DNA from: Proteiniclasticum sp.
Lineage (GTDB): Bacteria; Bacillota; Clostridia; Clostridiales; Clostridiaceae
DNA length: 64,000 nt
Direction: 5' to 3'
Assembly (NCBI RefSeq): GCF_003514505.1
Contig: NZ_DOPX01000009.1
Location: 103,649 to 167,648 of the forward strand
The notes beneath the pieces were generated by a model. That model was not told the DNA's origin. It worked only from the letters and a program-made list of their open reading frames with translations, and made no database searches. This document shows positions 1 through 8,153 of this stretch, piece after piece. Positions within the stretch are counted from its first letter, which is position 1. The number at the start of each line of letters is the position of its first letter. Position numbers and translations under genes: made by a program.

Positions 1-629
1 GTCCGGATGAACTCATCATCCACAAAAGACTTGGACATCTCCAGTGGAAGAAACTCCGTCACCGGATGTGGATCCTCCTCCTGAAGCTCCCATAGGAGAA
101 CATTCCAGTACTTATCCATGAGAATCACGGAGTTTCCAATCATAGAGGAAAGGCTCTGACATATTTTTTTGAGACCTCCGCTGTGAAGAGAGATCCGAAG
201 AAACTCCTCGTGGATTTCCAGGGATTTTTTATTGATCACATCATAGTTCTCGGATGTTTCTGCCAGAACAAAGGTAGATATTTTAGCAAAAGACATGCCG
301 TAGGGGATCTCAATGATGGGCATTTTGTACTTATTGCCAAGTTCCAGAATACAGTCCGGAACGGTGCCGAAATACCGTTTGGGCTTGATGCACAGGGCGG
401 GACAGTTGAGGTTCTTCAGCTGCTTCATCACTTCTTTTTGACGTTCTTCACTGTCCTTGAAGAAATAGCCGGAAGTGACCAGCATCTCTCCAGGGGAGAA
501 CCAGTCGAGAGCATCGGGATTATCCATGATGTTGACACTGGAGATCACATGGTCCAGTCCTTCTTCGCCGGACACCAGCTTGAGATCCCGAAGTGCCGGA
601 AGTTTTAAAAGTTGCCTGACTGTAAGCAT
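1..629 (-). CDS. PucR-family transcriptional regulator, N-terminal part (cut by window start)
   Basis: The reading frame starts at an ATG at 629 behind a GAGGTG ribosome site and runs open for 209 codons off the left edge. The visible protein begins MLTVRQLLKLPAL and continues through a region typical of the PucR N-terminal domain, with the phrases NIMDNPDALDW and GEMLVTSGYFF. This family senses purine or ureide metabolites and carries a C-terminal helix-turn-helix, which lies outside the window. It is divergent from the permease/oxamate operon starting at 902, so control of that operon is the natural inference. The inducer cannot be read from the sequence. Confidence 0.85.
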   Translation of the reverse strand, partial: MLTVRQLLKLPALRDLKLVSGEEGLDHVISSVNIMDNPDALDWFSPGEMLVTSGYFFKDSEERQKEVMKQLKNLNCPALCIKPKRYFGTVPDCILELGNKYKMPIIEIPYGMSFAKISTFVLAETSENYDVINKKSLEIHEEFLRISLHSGGLKKICQSLSSMIGNSVILMDKYWNVLLWELQEEDPHPVTEFLPLEMSKSFVDDEFIR

Positions 630-901
630 TGTCTCACACCTCGATTTGTTAAAAAATTCATAAGTTAGATACATTATAGGCTTCCTTGTGAAAAAGAACA
701 ATGACTTTGTTTCTTGTGCACAAACAGAAAGTGAAATCTTAGGTGATATCAGCCAATGATGAAATTGTTTACAAAAGTTAACATAGAACATGACAAAGGA
801 AATTTCCTTCCGGAATGTGTGTCTTCGACAGGGTACCCGGGTTCATGCAGGAGGAGGAAAAAAGAGTCCAATATTTTGAACTTATTTTTAGGAGGTATAT
901 T
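630..901. promoter_or_regulatory. Divergent control region between pucR-like gene and permease operon
   Basis: This is 272 bases between two divergent genes. It holds a 10-bp palindrome, TTGTGCACAA at 714-723, and a second one, GGAAATTTCC at 798-807, either of which could be an operator. No textbook -35/-10 pair stands out. The permease ribosome site AGGAGG lies at 890-895. A short open frame over 756-1001 has no coding character and is disregarded. Confidence 0.45.
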
Positions 902-2440
902 ATGGCTCAACTACTTGGCTGGAAAAAAGGCGACTGGGGTGCATACTTCGGACTGCTTGCCAATAATCTTACAAACTTCTTTACCATGGCGGGACTTCTG
1001 ATTTTTACCGTTGGCATGCCTGCGGAATTTGTCTATAAGAGAATTGCTCCTGGTTTCGGACTTGCCATCTTCATTGCAGGTTTTTTCTACTGGTATGCAG
1101 GAAAGAACCTGATGAAGAAAACAGGACGTACGGATGTCACTGCGCTTCCATCGGGGCCTAGTGCACCCTCGATCTTCATCGTAGTGTTTATGGTCATCAT
1201 GCCTATCGCAAAATCCACTGGAGATGTGTACTACGCTTGGCGTGTAGCTCTTGGCTGGTGTTTCCTGGAAGCGCTCATCGAACTTTCCGGCGCATTCATT
1301 GGAGACTGGCTGAGAAGAATCATCCCAAGAAGCGTTCTTCTATCCGCTCTTTCTGGACTGGGACTTCTGCTTCTTGCTATGAACCCAATCCTTCAGTCCT
1401 TTGAAGCACCTTATGTAGCATTTGTTGTGATCGCTGTCATCTTCATCAACTGGTTTGGTAAGAAAGCGGTATTCCCTAAGATTCCTACAGGATTCCTGAT
1501 CCTTGCCATCGGTACTGTACTGGCTTGGCTCTTTGGACAGATGGATGCTTCAGGCATCACAGAAGGTCTGAAGCAGGTTGGCTTCTCCTTCCCAATTCCA
1601 CAGTTTGGAGATCTTTTCAAAGGCATCTCCCCAGCGATGGTGTTCCTGATTTCAGCGATTCCACTGGGCGTTACAAACTTTATCTTCACCCTGGAAAACA
1701 TTGAATCCGCTTCTGCAGCTGGCGATGACTTCAACGTAAGAAACATCATGCTGGCCAACGGAATCTCCTCCATCATCGGAAGTTTCTTTGGTTGTCCTTT
1801 CCCAACCACCGTATACATCGGACATCCAGGCTGGAAATCCATTGGTGCAGGTATCGGATATACCTTAGTCACTGGGTTCACTGTATTTATCATCAGCATC
1901 TTAGGTCTTGGTGGCCTCTTCCTGGGCATCATTCCACTGAGTGCTGTATTCCCAATCCTCTTCTACGTAGGAATCGTTGTAGCTAGACAGGCTGCCAATG
2001 AAACACCAAAGATTGAACTGCCTGTTGTGTTTGTATCCCTCTTCCCATGGATTGCCAACTGGGCTCTGACTCTTGTGAACAACACCTTGAGCGCAGCTGG
2101 AACCAACGCTGGCGCTGTAGGACTGGAAGCCTTCACCAAGGCAGGCGTGTACCACAGAGGCCTGGTCGCTCTTGGAAGCGGCGCACCAATATCCAGTATT
2201 GTCTGGGGATGTCTTGTGGTCTTTGCCATCAGAAATGACTCCACAAAAGCCATCATCACAGCAGTTACTGCAGCAGTCCTAACCTATACAGGTGTTATCC
2301 ACTCCCCTGGCGTAGGATTTGGTCTGCAGCCAGAAATCACCGTCGGATACCTTCTCATCGCTGGTCTTTTTGCCTACAAGTTCTTTGCAGACAAGAAGGG
2401 CCTGGCTGGAGAAACAGATATGCCGGATCAGACCGCTTAA
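902..2440 (+). CDS. Multi-pass permease, probable purine/ureide transporter (NCS2/AzgA-like)
   Basis: This is a 512-aa, very hydrophobic protein with about 12 or more membrane segments. The ATG at 902 (MAQLLGWKKG) is preferred over an in-frame ATG at 815 because an AGGAGG box sits seven bases before it and the extra upstream residues are not membrane-protein-like. The segment TALPSGPSAPSIF near residue 80 resembles the substrate-site loop of nucleobase permeases, and the layout fits the xanthine/uracil permease superfamily. It is the first gene of an operon encoding oxamate carbamoyltransferase subunits, which suggests uptake of allantoin, a purine or a related ureide. The exact substrate is inference. 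Confidence 0.7.
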   Translation: MAQLLGWKKGDWGAYFGLLANNLTNFFTMAGLLIFTVGMPAEFVYKRIAPGFGLAIFIAGFFYWYAGKNLMKKTGRTDVTALPSGPSAPSIFIVVFMVIMPIAKSTGDVYYAWRVALGWCFLEALIELSGAFIGDWLRRIIPRSVLLSALSGLGLLLLAMNPILQSFEAPYVAFVVIAVIFINWFGKKAVFPKIPTGFLILAIGTVLAWLFGQMDASGITEGLKQVGFSFPIPQFGDLFKGISPAMVFLISAIPLGVTNFIFTLENIESASAAGDDFNVRNIMLANGISSIIGSFFGCPFPTTVYIGHPGWKSIGAGIGYTLVTGFTVFIISILGLGGLFLGIIPLSAVFPILFYVGIVVARQAANETPKIELPVVFVSLFPWIANWALTLVNNTLSAAGTNAGAVGLEAFTKAGVYHRGLVALGSGAPISSIVWGCLVVFAIRNDSTKAIITAVTAAVLTYTGVIHSPGVGFGLQPEITVGYLLIAGLFAYKFFADKKGLAGETDMPDQTA

Positions 2441-2462
2441 GAAGATACAGAAGATAAAAGAT

Positions 2463-2499
2463 GAGGAAGGAAGCCTTCATATGAAAAGGCTCCTTCCTC
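2463..2499 (+). other. Strong hairpin between permease and ankyrin gene
   Basis: The arms GAGGAAGGAAGCCTT and AAGGCTCCTTCCTC pair over about 14 bp with one bulged A and a nine-base loop. No T-run follows, so it is unlikely to be a full terminator. It may protect the permease mRNA end or attenuate readthrough into the downstream genes. Confidence 0.55.
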
Positions 2500-2526
2500 C
2501 CATTCCAAAAGTAAGGAGAAATGACA

Positions 2527-3777
2527 ATGAATGACGAATTACTGCGCCAAGCAGGTCTTGAAAACATAGAAGAAGTGGCACGGCTCATTGAAGAGGGTGC
2601 ATTCATCGATGTACAGGACAAAGACGGGCGTACTCCACTGATGATTGCTGTTCAGAAGAACAATCTGGAGCTGGCTACGCTTCTTATGGAAAAAGGAGCC
2701 AATCTCAACATCCGAGACAACACCATGCTGAGTCCTTGGCTCTGTGCAGGAGCCAACGGGTTCCACAGAATTCTGGAGAAGGCTCTGGCGTTCTCACCAG
2801 ATCTGAAGTCCGTAAACCGCTTTGGCGGCACTGTGCTTCTTCCAAGCTCTGAAAAAGGATACTTAAAGACCGTAGAAGTGGGTATTAAGGCAGGGGTTCC
2901 TGTGAATCACGTGAACGATCTTGGCTGGTCCGCCCTTCAGGAAGCAGTGATCCTTGGTAACGAAAGCTTCCTGTACAGTGATATTGTAAGAAAACTCATG
3001 GAAAACGGAGCCCGTCCCCATGATGTGGATCACGATGGCAACAGCCCCATAGAAGTAGCCCGAAAAAGAGGAAATGAGAAAGTCCTTTCTATCTTAGAGC
3101 AAAGGGAGCCAAAGAAGGTTCCTGCAGTTTTGGAAGCAAGACGTCTTATTGAAGAGAACCATTATGAAGAAGCGCTGAAAGTGCTGGATACCCTGGTGAA
3201 GGAAGAGAAGACAGCTTTGGAAGCCTACTACCTGAAAGGGTATGTGTACACTCTGAAAGTAGAGTATGACAAGGCTCTGGAAGCTTACCTGGAAGGGGCG
3301 AAGCTGCCAAAGGCACTTCCTGAATTCTACTTCTACACTGCAAACACCTTAAGACTTATGAAGAAGAGCGAAGAAGCCCTTCGAGAGTATGAGAAAGCCA
3401 TCGAGATGAATCCACAGGACTTCTTCTACAGATACCACATGTCCAACTACTTGAGAGAACTGGGCATGCATGAAGCAGCGGTGAAAACCATGGATGATCT
3501 TCTGGAACTGGATCCACCACGGTATGACTACTGCTTCCACAAGGCAAACAGTTTGAGATCTCTAGGACGTCATGAGGAAGCGGTGGAAGCCATGGACAAA
3601 GCCATTGTACTGGATAAAGGAAACTCTCTTTATGTATTCCACAAGGCGCAGTCACTTCATCTTCTGGGACGTCTGGAAGAAGCAAAAGAGCTGCTGAACC
3701 TGGCGCTTTCCATGAAGCAGTCTCCTGTATATGAAGCAGAGCTTTCCAGAGTGGAAGAAAAACTGGAAGCCCGATAA
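2527..3777 (+). CDS. Ankyrin-repeat plus TPR-repeat protein in oxamate carbamoyltransferase operon
   Basis: The product is 416 aa. The ATG at 2527 lies eight bases from the AAGGAG box; an ATG at 2521 is too close to it. Residues 1-195 hold ankyrin repeats (for example DKDGRTPLMIAVQKNN, MEKGANLNI and DHDGNSPIEVARKRG). Residues from about 200 to the end hold about five TPR units (EALREYEKAIEMNPQD and EEAVEAMDKAIVLDKGN). There is no signal peptide or membrane segment, so it is cytoplasmic. Both repeat types are protein-binding scaffolds. Its place between the transporter and the AllH subunit suggests an assembly or regulatory partner of the enzyme complex, but no catalytic function is visible. 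Confidence 0.85.
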   Translation: MNDELLRQAGLENIEEVARLIEEGAFIDVQDKDGRTPLMIAVQKNNLELATLLMEKGANLNIRDNTMLSPWLCAGANGFHRILEKALAFSPDLKSVNRFGGTVLLPSSEKGYLKTVEVGIKAGVPVNHVNDLGWSALQEAVILGNESFLYSDIVRKLMENGARPHDVDHDGNSPIEVARKRGNEKVLSILEQREPKKVPAVLEARRLIEENHYEEALKVLDTLVKEEKTALEAYYLKGYVYTLKVEYDKALEAYLEGAKLPKALPEFYFYTANTLRLMKKSEEALREYEKAIEMNPQDFFYRYHMSNYLRELGMHEAAVKTMDDLLELDPPRYDYCFHKANSLRSLGRHEEAVEAMDKAIVLDKGNSLYVFHKAQSLHLLGRLEEAKELLNLALSMKQSPVYEAELSRVEEKLEAR

Positions 3778-3820
3778 ACCTTATTTTTTAAAAGCATAGC
3801 AAGTAGAGGAGGACATAGAG

Positions 3821-4657
3821 ATGGAAGCCCTGAAGATTCATGATGCGCTGGACAGACTGCTGACTCAAGGACCCATCAGGGGCCAGGTGCACAGTGTGTT
3901 TCAGAAAGCGCTGAATATCATTGATGAGGAGAACCATCTCTATACCCTGCTCACTTCTGAAATGGATGACGGACCTCTGGCCGTTACCTTATCCCTGAAG
4001 AGCTTCGAGGAGTCTCCTTTTATAAAAGATCAGAGGATCCTCATGACCAGAGAAGAGATTAGCATTCCAGGGCATCGCATACCTTTGGAGAATGCTTCCC
4101 GGTTTTCTCTCCTCTTTCCTCCCTATGACCCATCCCCCTGGTGTTATAGATTGATACAGGAAACAGAAAACATACTGGAGAGAGAAAATCAACACGGAGA
4201 TTCCCCATATGAGAGAGCTGTGGAAAAACTGCTTCATGAACGGCTGATGGATCTTACCGATGCCTTCCAGAAGAAGGATGAAGATCAGATTCTCTCGTCT
4301 TCTAAAAAGCTCATTGGGCTTGGACCTGGGCTTACCCCCAGCGGAGATGATGTGCTTCTTGGCATGATGCTCGTACTAAACCTTCCGGGAAATCCATATG
4401 AAAAATATCTGCCGCTTTTTGACCAGGTGCTTTTAGAAGCCCGGGACGAGACAAATCTCTTGAGCTTCCATGGCCTCGCAAGAGCACGGGAAGGCTTTGT
4501 ACGGAGGAATCTCCTGGATTTCATAAAGGCCATTCTGAGAGATAAGGAGATTGAAAAAGAAAGAGAACAGGTTAGATCAATTGGACACACTTCTGGCCAG
4601 GATATTCTTTTAGGAGTCCTGAGCTTATTAAAAATATGTTTGGAAAAGGAGAAATGA
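3821..4657 (+). CDS. allH: DUF2877 protein, oxamate carbamoyltransferase subunit AllH (YlbF-like)
   Basis: This 278-aa protein starts behind a GAGGAGG box. It carries the DUF2877 signature GLGPGLTPSGDDVLLGMML near residue 165. In Escherichia coli the homologue YlbF, now called AllH, forms oxamate carbamoyltransferase with FdrA (AllF) and YlbE (AllG). That enzyme splits oxalurate into oxamate and carbamoyl phosphate at the end of anaerobic allantoin breakdown. Here the same three genes follow each other, with one base between this stop codon and the next start, indicating one transcript. The assignment rests on family membership and gene order; activity on oxalurate is inferred. Confidence 0.8.
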   Translation: MEALKIHDALDRLLTQGPIRGQVHSVFQKALNIIDEENHLYTLLTSEMDDGPLAVTLSLKSFEESPFIKDQRILMTREEISIPGHRIPLENASRFSLLFPPYDPSPWCYRLIQETENILERENQHGDSPYERAVEKLLHERLMDLTDAFQKKDEDQILSSSKKLIGLGPGLTPSGDDVLLGMMLVLNLPGNPYEKYLPLFDQVLLEARDETNLLSFHGLARAREGFVRRNLLDFIKAILRDKEIEKEREQVRSIGHTSGQDILLGVLSLLKICLEKEK

Positions 4658-4658
4658 A

Positions 4659-6206
4659 ATGGCAATTAAAACCATCATCAAAAAGAACACTTATTTTGAT
4701 TCTGTATCCCTTATGGCACTTTCTACCAAAGCCAATGGTGTAGAAGGCGTCAAGCAGGTGAACATCGCCATGGGCACCAGCATGAACAAGGATGTTTTAA
4801 AGAACACAGGTCTTCTTCAGAAAGAAGCAGAAGAGGCAAAGCCTGGAGATCTTATGATCGTCATCGAGAGTGAGGAAGGCTACGATCCAGAAGAGCTTCT
4901 CGTAAAAGTAGAAGAAGTCATGCAGAGAAAAGAAGTGCAGGGCGAAGAGAAGGATCTTACTTACAGCAGTGTAGAAGCCGCTGTAAAGCACCACAAGGAT
5001 GCTAAGGTTGCTGTAATTTCCGTACCTGGCGCTTACGCAGCAAGAGTGGCAAAGAAAGCCATCCGGGAAGGACTTCATGTCATGATGTTCAGTGACAACG
5101 TGACACTGGAAGATGAAATTGAACTGAAGAAAGAAGCGCATGAAAAGGGTCTTCTTGTCATGGGACCAGACTGCGGTACCGCAATATTAAACGGAAAAGG
5201 ACTTTGCTTCGCCAATGAGGTAAGACGCGGATCCATCGGAATCGTTGCAGCTTCAGGAACAGGCGCACAGGAAGTCAGCGTTCGTATCCATGACTTTGGC
5301 GGCGGTGTTTCCCAGCTCATCGGAACTGGCGGAAGAGACCTGTCTAAAGAAGTAGGCGGCATCATGATGCTGGACGGCATCAAAGCACTTCAGGAAGATG
5401 AGGACACCAAGATTATCATTCTGGTTTCCAAGCCACCCGCAAAAGAAGTTGCAGACAAGATTTATGCAGAAGTACAGAAGAGCGAGAAGCCTGTAGTCAT
5501 CTGTTTCCTTGGGGGAGACCAAAAGGAAATCGAAGCTTCAGGAGCGATTTATGCAAAGACCACCAAGCAGGCAGCGCTGAAGGCTGTGATTCTGTCTGGT
5601 GTTCCAGAAGAAACCATCAACAAGCATTCACTCAATATGCCACTCATTGAAGAAATCAAAGCTAAGCTGAATCCAGAGCAGAAATATGTAAGAGGCCTCT
5701 TCTGTGGCGGAACCATCTGCCAGGAAGTTGCATACCTTGTAGAAGAAGCTGTTGGACCTGTATACAGCAACATCTCCAAGAAGGAAGCTTATAAGATCGG
5801 ACCTATGGAAGTAAGCAAAGAGCATACCTTCATCGATTTTGGAGATGACAGCTTCACACAGGGAAGACCTCATCCAATGATTGACCCATCCTTAAGACTG
5901 GACCGTATTGTGAAGGAAGCGAAAGATCCTGAAGTTGGCGTCATTGCCATTGATATGATCCTTGGATACGGCGCTCATATGGACCCAGTGGGTGCTACTC
6001 TTCCTGCCATCAAGGAAGCAAAGGCCATTGCAGCAAAAGAAGGCAGACATCTGGAAATTCTAGCATTTGTATTAGGAACTGAGCTGGATCCACAGGTCTT
6101 TGATGATCAGGTGGAAAGACTCATGGCAGAAGGTGTGACCATTTCCAGCAGCAGTGAGAACACTGGACTCTTATCCAGAGGATTCGTGTCAAAGGAGGAA
6201 AACTAA
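4659..6206 (+). CDS. allF: FdrA-family protein, oxamate carbamoyltransferase subunit AllF
   Basis: The product is 515 aa, close to E. coli FdrA in size, and resembles a succinyl-CoA synthetase alpha/beta chain. The visible parts are a Rossmann-type segment GIVAASGTGAQEVS near residue 188, GTGGRDLSKEVGG near 222, and a second ligase-like half opening with LFCGGTICQE near 348. FdrA-type proteins are the large subunit of oxamate carbamoyltransferase together with AllG and AllH. It sits between allH and the DUF1116 gene, and its ribosome site lies inside the end of allH, so translation is probably coupled. Older annotations call this family an acyl-CoA synthetase; the gene trio argues for the carbamoyltransferase role. 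Confidence 0.85.
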   Translation: MAIKTIIKKNTYFDSVSLMALSTKANGVEGVKQVNIAMGTSMNKDVLKNTGLLQKEAEEAKPGDLMIVIESEEGYDPEELLVKVEEVMQRKEVQGEEKDLTYSSVEAAVKHHKDAKVAVISVPGAYAARVAKKAIREGLHVMMFSDNVTLEDEIELKKEAHEKGLLVMGPDCGTAILNGKGLCFANEVRRGSIGIVAASGTGAQEVSVRIHDFGGGVSQLIGTGGRDLSKEVGGIMMLDGIKALQEDEDTKIIILVSKPPAKEVADKIYAEVQKSEKPVVICFLGGDQKEIEASGAIYAKTTKQAALKAVILSGVPEETINKHSLNMPLIEEIKAKLNPEQKYVRGLFCGGTICQEVAYLVEEAVGPVYSNISKKEAYKIGPMEVSKEHTFIDFGDDSFTQGRPHPMIDPSLRLDRIVKEAKDPEVGVIAIDMILGYGAHMDPVGATLPAIKEAKAIAAKEGRHLEILAFVLGTELDPQVFDDQVERLMAEGVTISSSSENTGLLSRGFVSKEEN

Positions 6207-6208
6207 TC

Positions 6209-7645
6209 ATGGTAAAAATCAACGAATTATTCAGCAGTGACCTGGAAGTTGTCAACGTAGGACTGGAGATGTTCAAAGAAGATCTCAACAGCCAGGGGGT
6301 AAAAGTATCCCAGGTGAATTTCATGCCTCCAGCAGATGGAGATGAAGAAGTGCTGGCAGCACTGGACTATCTGGATACTCCAGGAATCCGCGAAAAGATA
6401 GAAGCAGCAAACAAAGAAGTGGTAGAAAAAGTAGTTTCTTCCAGACCTGTACTCATTGGCTTTGATCAGGCGATCAACGTCATTCCAGGAATGAAGAAGA
6501 ACATGATCATCCATGCAGGCCCACCAGTGGCTTGGGAAAACATGTGTGGTGCCATGAAGGGTGCGGTGACAGGAGCGCTTGTTTTCGAAGGATTGGCAAA
6601 AGATATTGCTGATGCAGAGAGACTGGCAGCTTCTGGAGAGATTGAGTTCTCTCCATGCCACGAGCACAGCACGGTAGGATCCATGGCAGGAGTCACCTCT
6701 CCTTCTATGTACGTGCATATCGTAGAAAACAAGACCTACGGAAATGTTTCCTATACAAACCTCAGCGAGCAGCTTTCCAAGATCCTCAGAATGGGTGCCA
6801 ATGACGAAAGTGTTATTGAAAGACTCATCTGGATGAGAGATGTACTTGGACCAATGCTGAAGGAAGCCATGGAGATTGCAGGAGAAATCGATCTGAGACT
6901 TCTTCTTTCCCAGGCGCTACACATGGGAGATGAGTGCCATAACAGAAACGTAGCAGGTACTACACTTCTTATTCAGGCACTGACCCCTTATCTGGTGCAG
7001 ACCAGCTTCTCCACCAAAGACAAGGTGGATGTGTTCAACTTCGTGGCATCCTCTGACTACTTCTCCGGACCTACATGGATGGCTCTGGCGAAGAATGCCA
7101 TGGACGCTGCCCACAATGTGGAATACAGCTCCATTTTGACCACCATGGCCAGAAATGGATATGAGTTCGGTATCCGTGTCAGCGGACTGGAAGGCAACCA
7201 GTGGTTCACTGGACCCGCTCAGGTGGTTGTAGGACCTCTCTTTGCAGGATTCAAGCCAGAAGACTCAGGCCTTGATATCGGAGACAGCGCCATCACAGAA
7301 ACCTATGGCATTGGCGGATTCGCTATGTCCACAGCCCCAGCCATCGTTTCCCTTGTTGGTGGAACTGTAAATGACGCCATCAACTACACCAAGAAGATGG
7401 GTGAAATCACCAACACTGAAAATCCAAATGTGACCATTCCAATCCTGAACTTCCAGGGTATTCCAACTGGAATTGATCTGAGAAAAGTTCTGGAGACAGG
7501 TGTTCTCCCACTCATCGATACTGCCATTGCTCATAAAGAGCCTGGTATCGGTATGATTGGAGCAGGTGTTGTAAATCCTCCAATGGAGTGCTTCAAGAAG
7601 GCAGCCCTGGCTCTGGCGAAGAGAATCAAGGAACTGGAAGCATAA
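6209..7645 (+). CDS. allG: DUF1116 protein, oxamate carbamoyltransferase subunit AllG (YlbE-like)
   Basis: This 478-aa protein of the DUF1116/YlbE family begins two bases after the allF stop, behind a GGAGG box. Recognisable segments are IIHAGPPVAWENMCGAMKGA near residue 95, CHEHSTVGSMAGVTSPSM near 155, and DECHNRNVAGTTLL near 243. In characterised systems it is the third subunit of oxamate carbamoyltransferase. The operon ends here at a strong terminator. A carbamate kinase to use carbamoyl phosphate is often linked to this trio but is not present in the window. Confidence 0.85.
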   Translation: MVKINELFSSDLEVVNVGLEMFKEDLNSQGVKVSQVNFMPPADGDEEVLAALDYLDTPGIREKIEAANKEVVEKVVSSRPVLIGFDQAINVIPGMKKNMIIHAGPPVAWENMCGAMKGAVTGALVFEGLAKDIADAERLAASGEIEFSPCHEHSTVGSMAGVTSPSMYVHIVENKTYGNVSYTNLSEQLSKILRMGANDESVIERLIWMRDVLGPMLKEAMEIAGEIDLRLLLSQALHMGDECHNRNVAGTTLLIQALTPYLVQTSFSTKDKVDVFNFVASSDYFSGPTWMALAKNAMDAAHNVEYSSILTTMARNGYEFGIRVSGLEGNQWFTGPAQVVVGPLFAGFKPEDSGLDIGDSAITETYGIGGFAMSTAPAIVSLVGGTVNDAINYTKKMGEITNTENPNVTIPILNFQGIPTGIDLRKVLETGVLPLIDTAIAHKEPGIGMIGAGVVNPPMECFKKAALALAKRIKELEA

Positions 7646-7684
7646 GATCGTTTTTTCCCTCATAGACCATGCCTCTCATTTCAA

Positions 7685-7737
7685 AACCCCATTCTTTCAA
7701 CGGAGATTTTCGAAAAAGAATGGGGTTCTTTTTTTTT
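7685..7737 (+). terminator. Rho-independent terminator of the oxamate operon
   Basis: Perfect 13-bp arms AACCCCATTCTTT and AAAGAATGGGGTT enclose a 17-base loop and are followed by a run of nine T, about 40 bases after the allG stop. Confidence 0.93.
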
Positions 7738-8153
7738 ACTGGAATATTCAGGTGAAACAAGAAGTCTCCTGCTTAAGGTTTTAGCTTAAACAGGAGACTC
7801 ATGCTGTAAAATAGGAAGAAGCGTCGAAAGAATTAAATCAAGGGAAGGAATATCAGATTTCAAGGTGGAATTGGAAAAGACGCATCTCCCAGGGGTTTAC
7901 CCTTTTATGATACAGCAGGTAAAGGTTACATCCTAGACTTATTTTGTATGAAATGAATATTTATGCAAATATTGTGAGATTGATTTTTTGAAGGGCAAAT
8001 ACTGAGAATCTGAAAAAAACACCAAAAGAAACTTTTTGAAAACCAAGGTGTTTCTTTTGGTGAATCAACGTATTGGATAAAAGTTTTATGACGTGTTTAA
8101 AGTGAGAGTTTGTGTTCCTTAGTTAAAGATATATGTGGTTTCTAGAGGAGATA
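7738..8153. other. Non-coding region with an extra hairpin at 7763-7799
   Basis: No credible gene is seen in these 416 bases between convergent units. At 7763-7799 there is a 13-of-14-bp inverted repeat (AGTCTCCTG with TTAA, mirrored by TTAA with CAGGAGACT) around a nine-base loop and without a T-run. The minus-strand terminator at 8013-8062 is listed separately. The remainder is A/T-rich. Confidence 0.5.
8013..8062 (-). terminator. Terminator of the SDR/flavin-reductase operon
   Basis: Perfect 13-bp arms CACCAAAAGAAAC (8020-8032) and GTTTCTTTTGGTG (8050-8062) are followed on the minus strand by seven T. It lies about 90 bases beyond the SDR stop codon. Confidence 0.88.

Noticed and set aside
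183..608. Plus-strand open frame of 141 codons opposite the PucR gene
   Set aside because: It is the shadow of the true minus-strand gene, lacks a ribosome site and reads as low-complexity nonsense.
714..723. TTGTGCACAA palindrome as a PucR box
   Set aside because: It does not match the known Bacillus PucR box; kept only as an unassigned palindrome.
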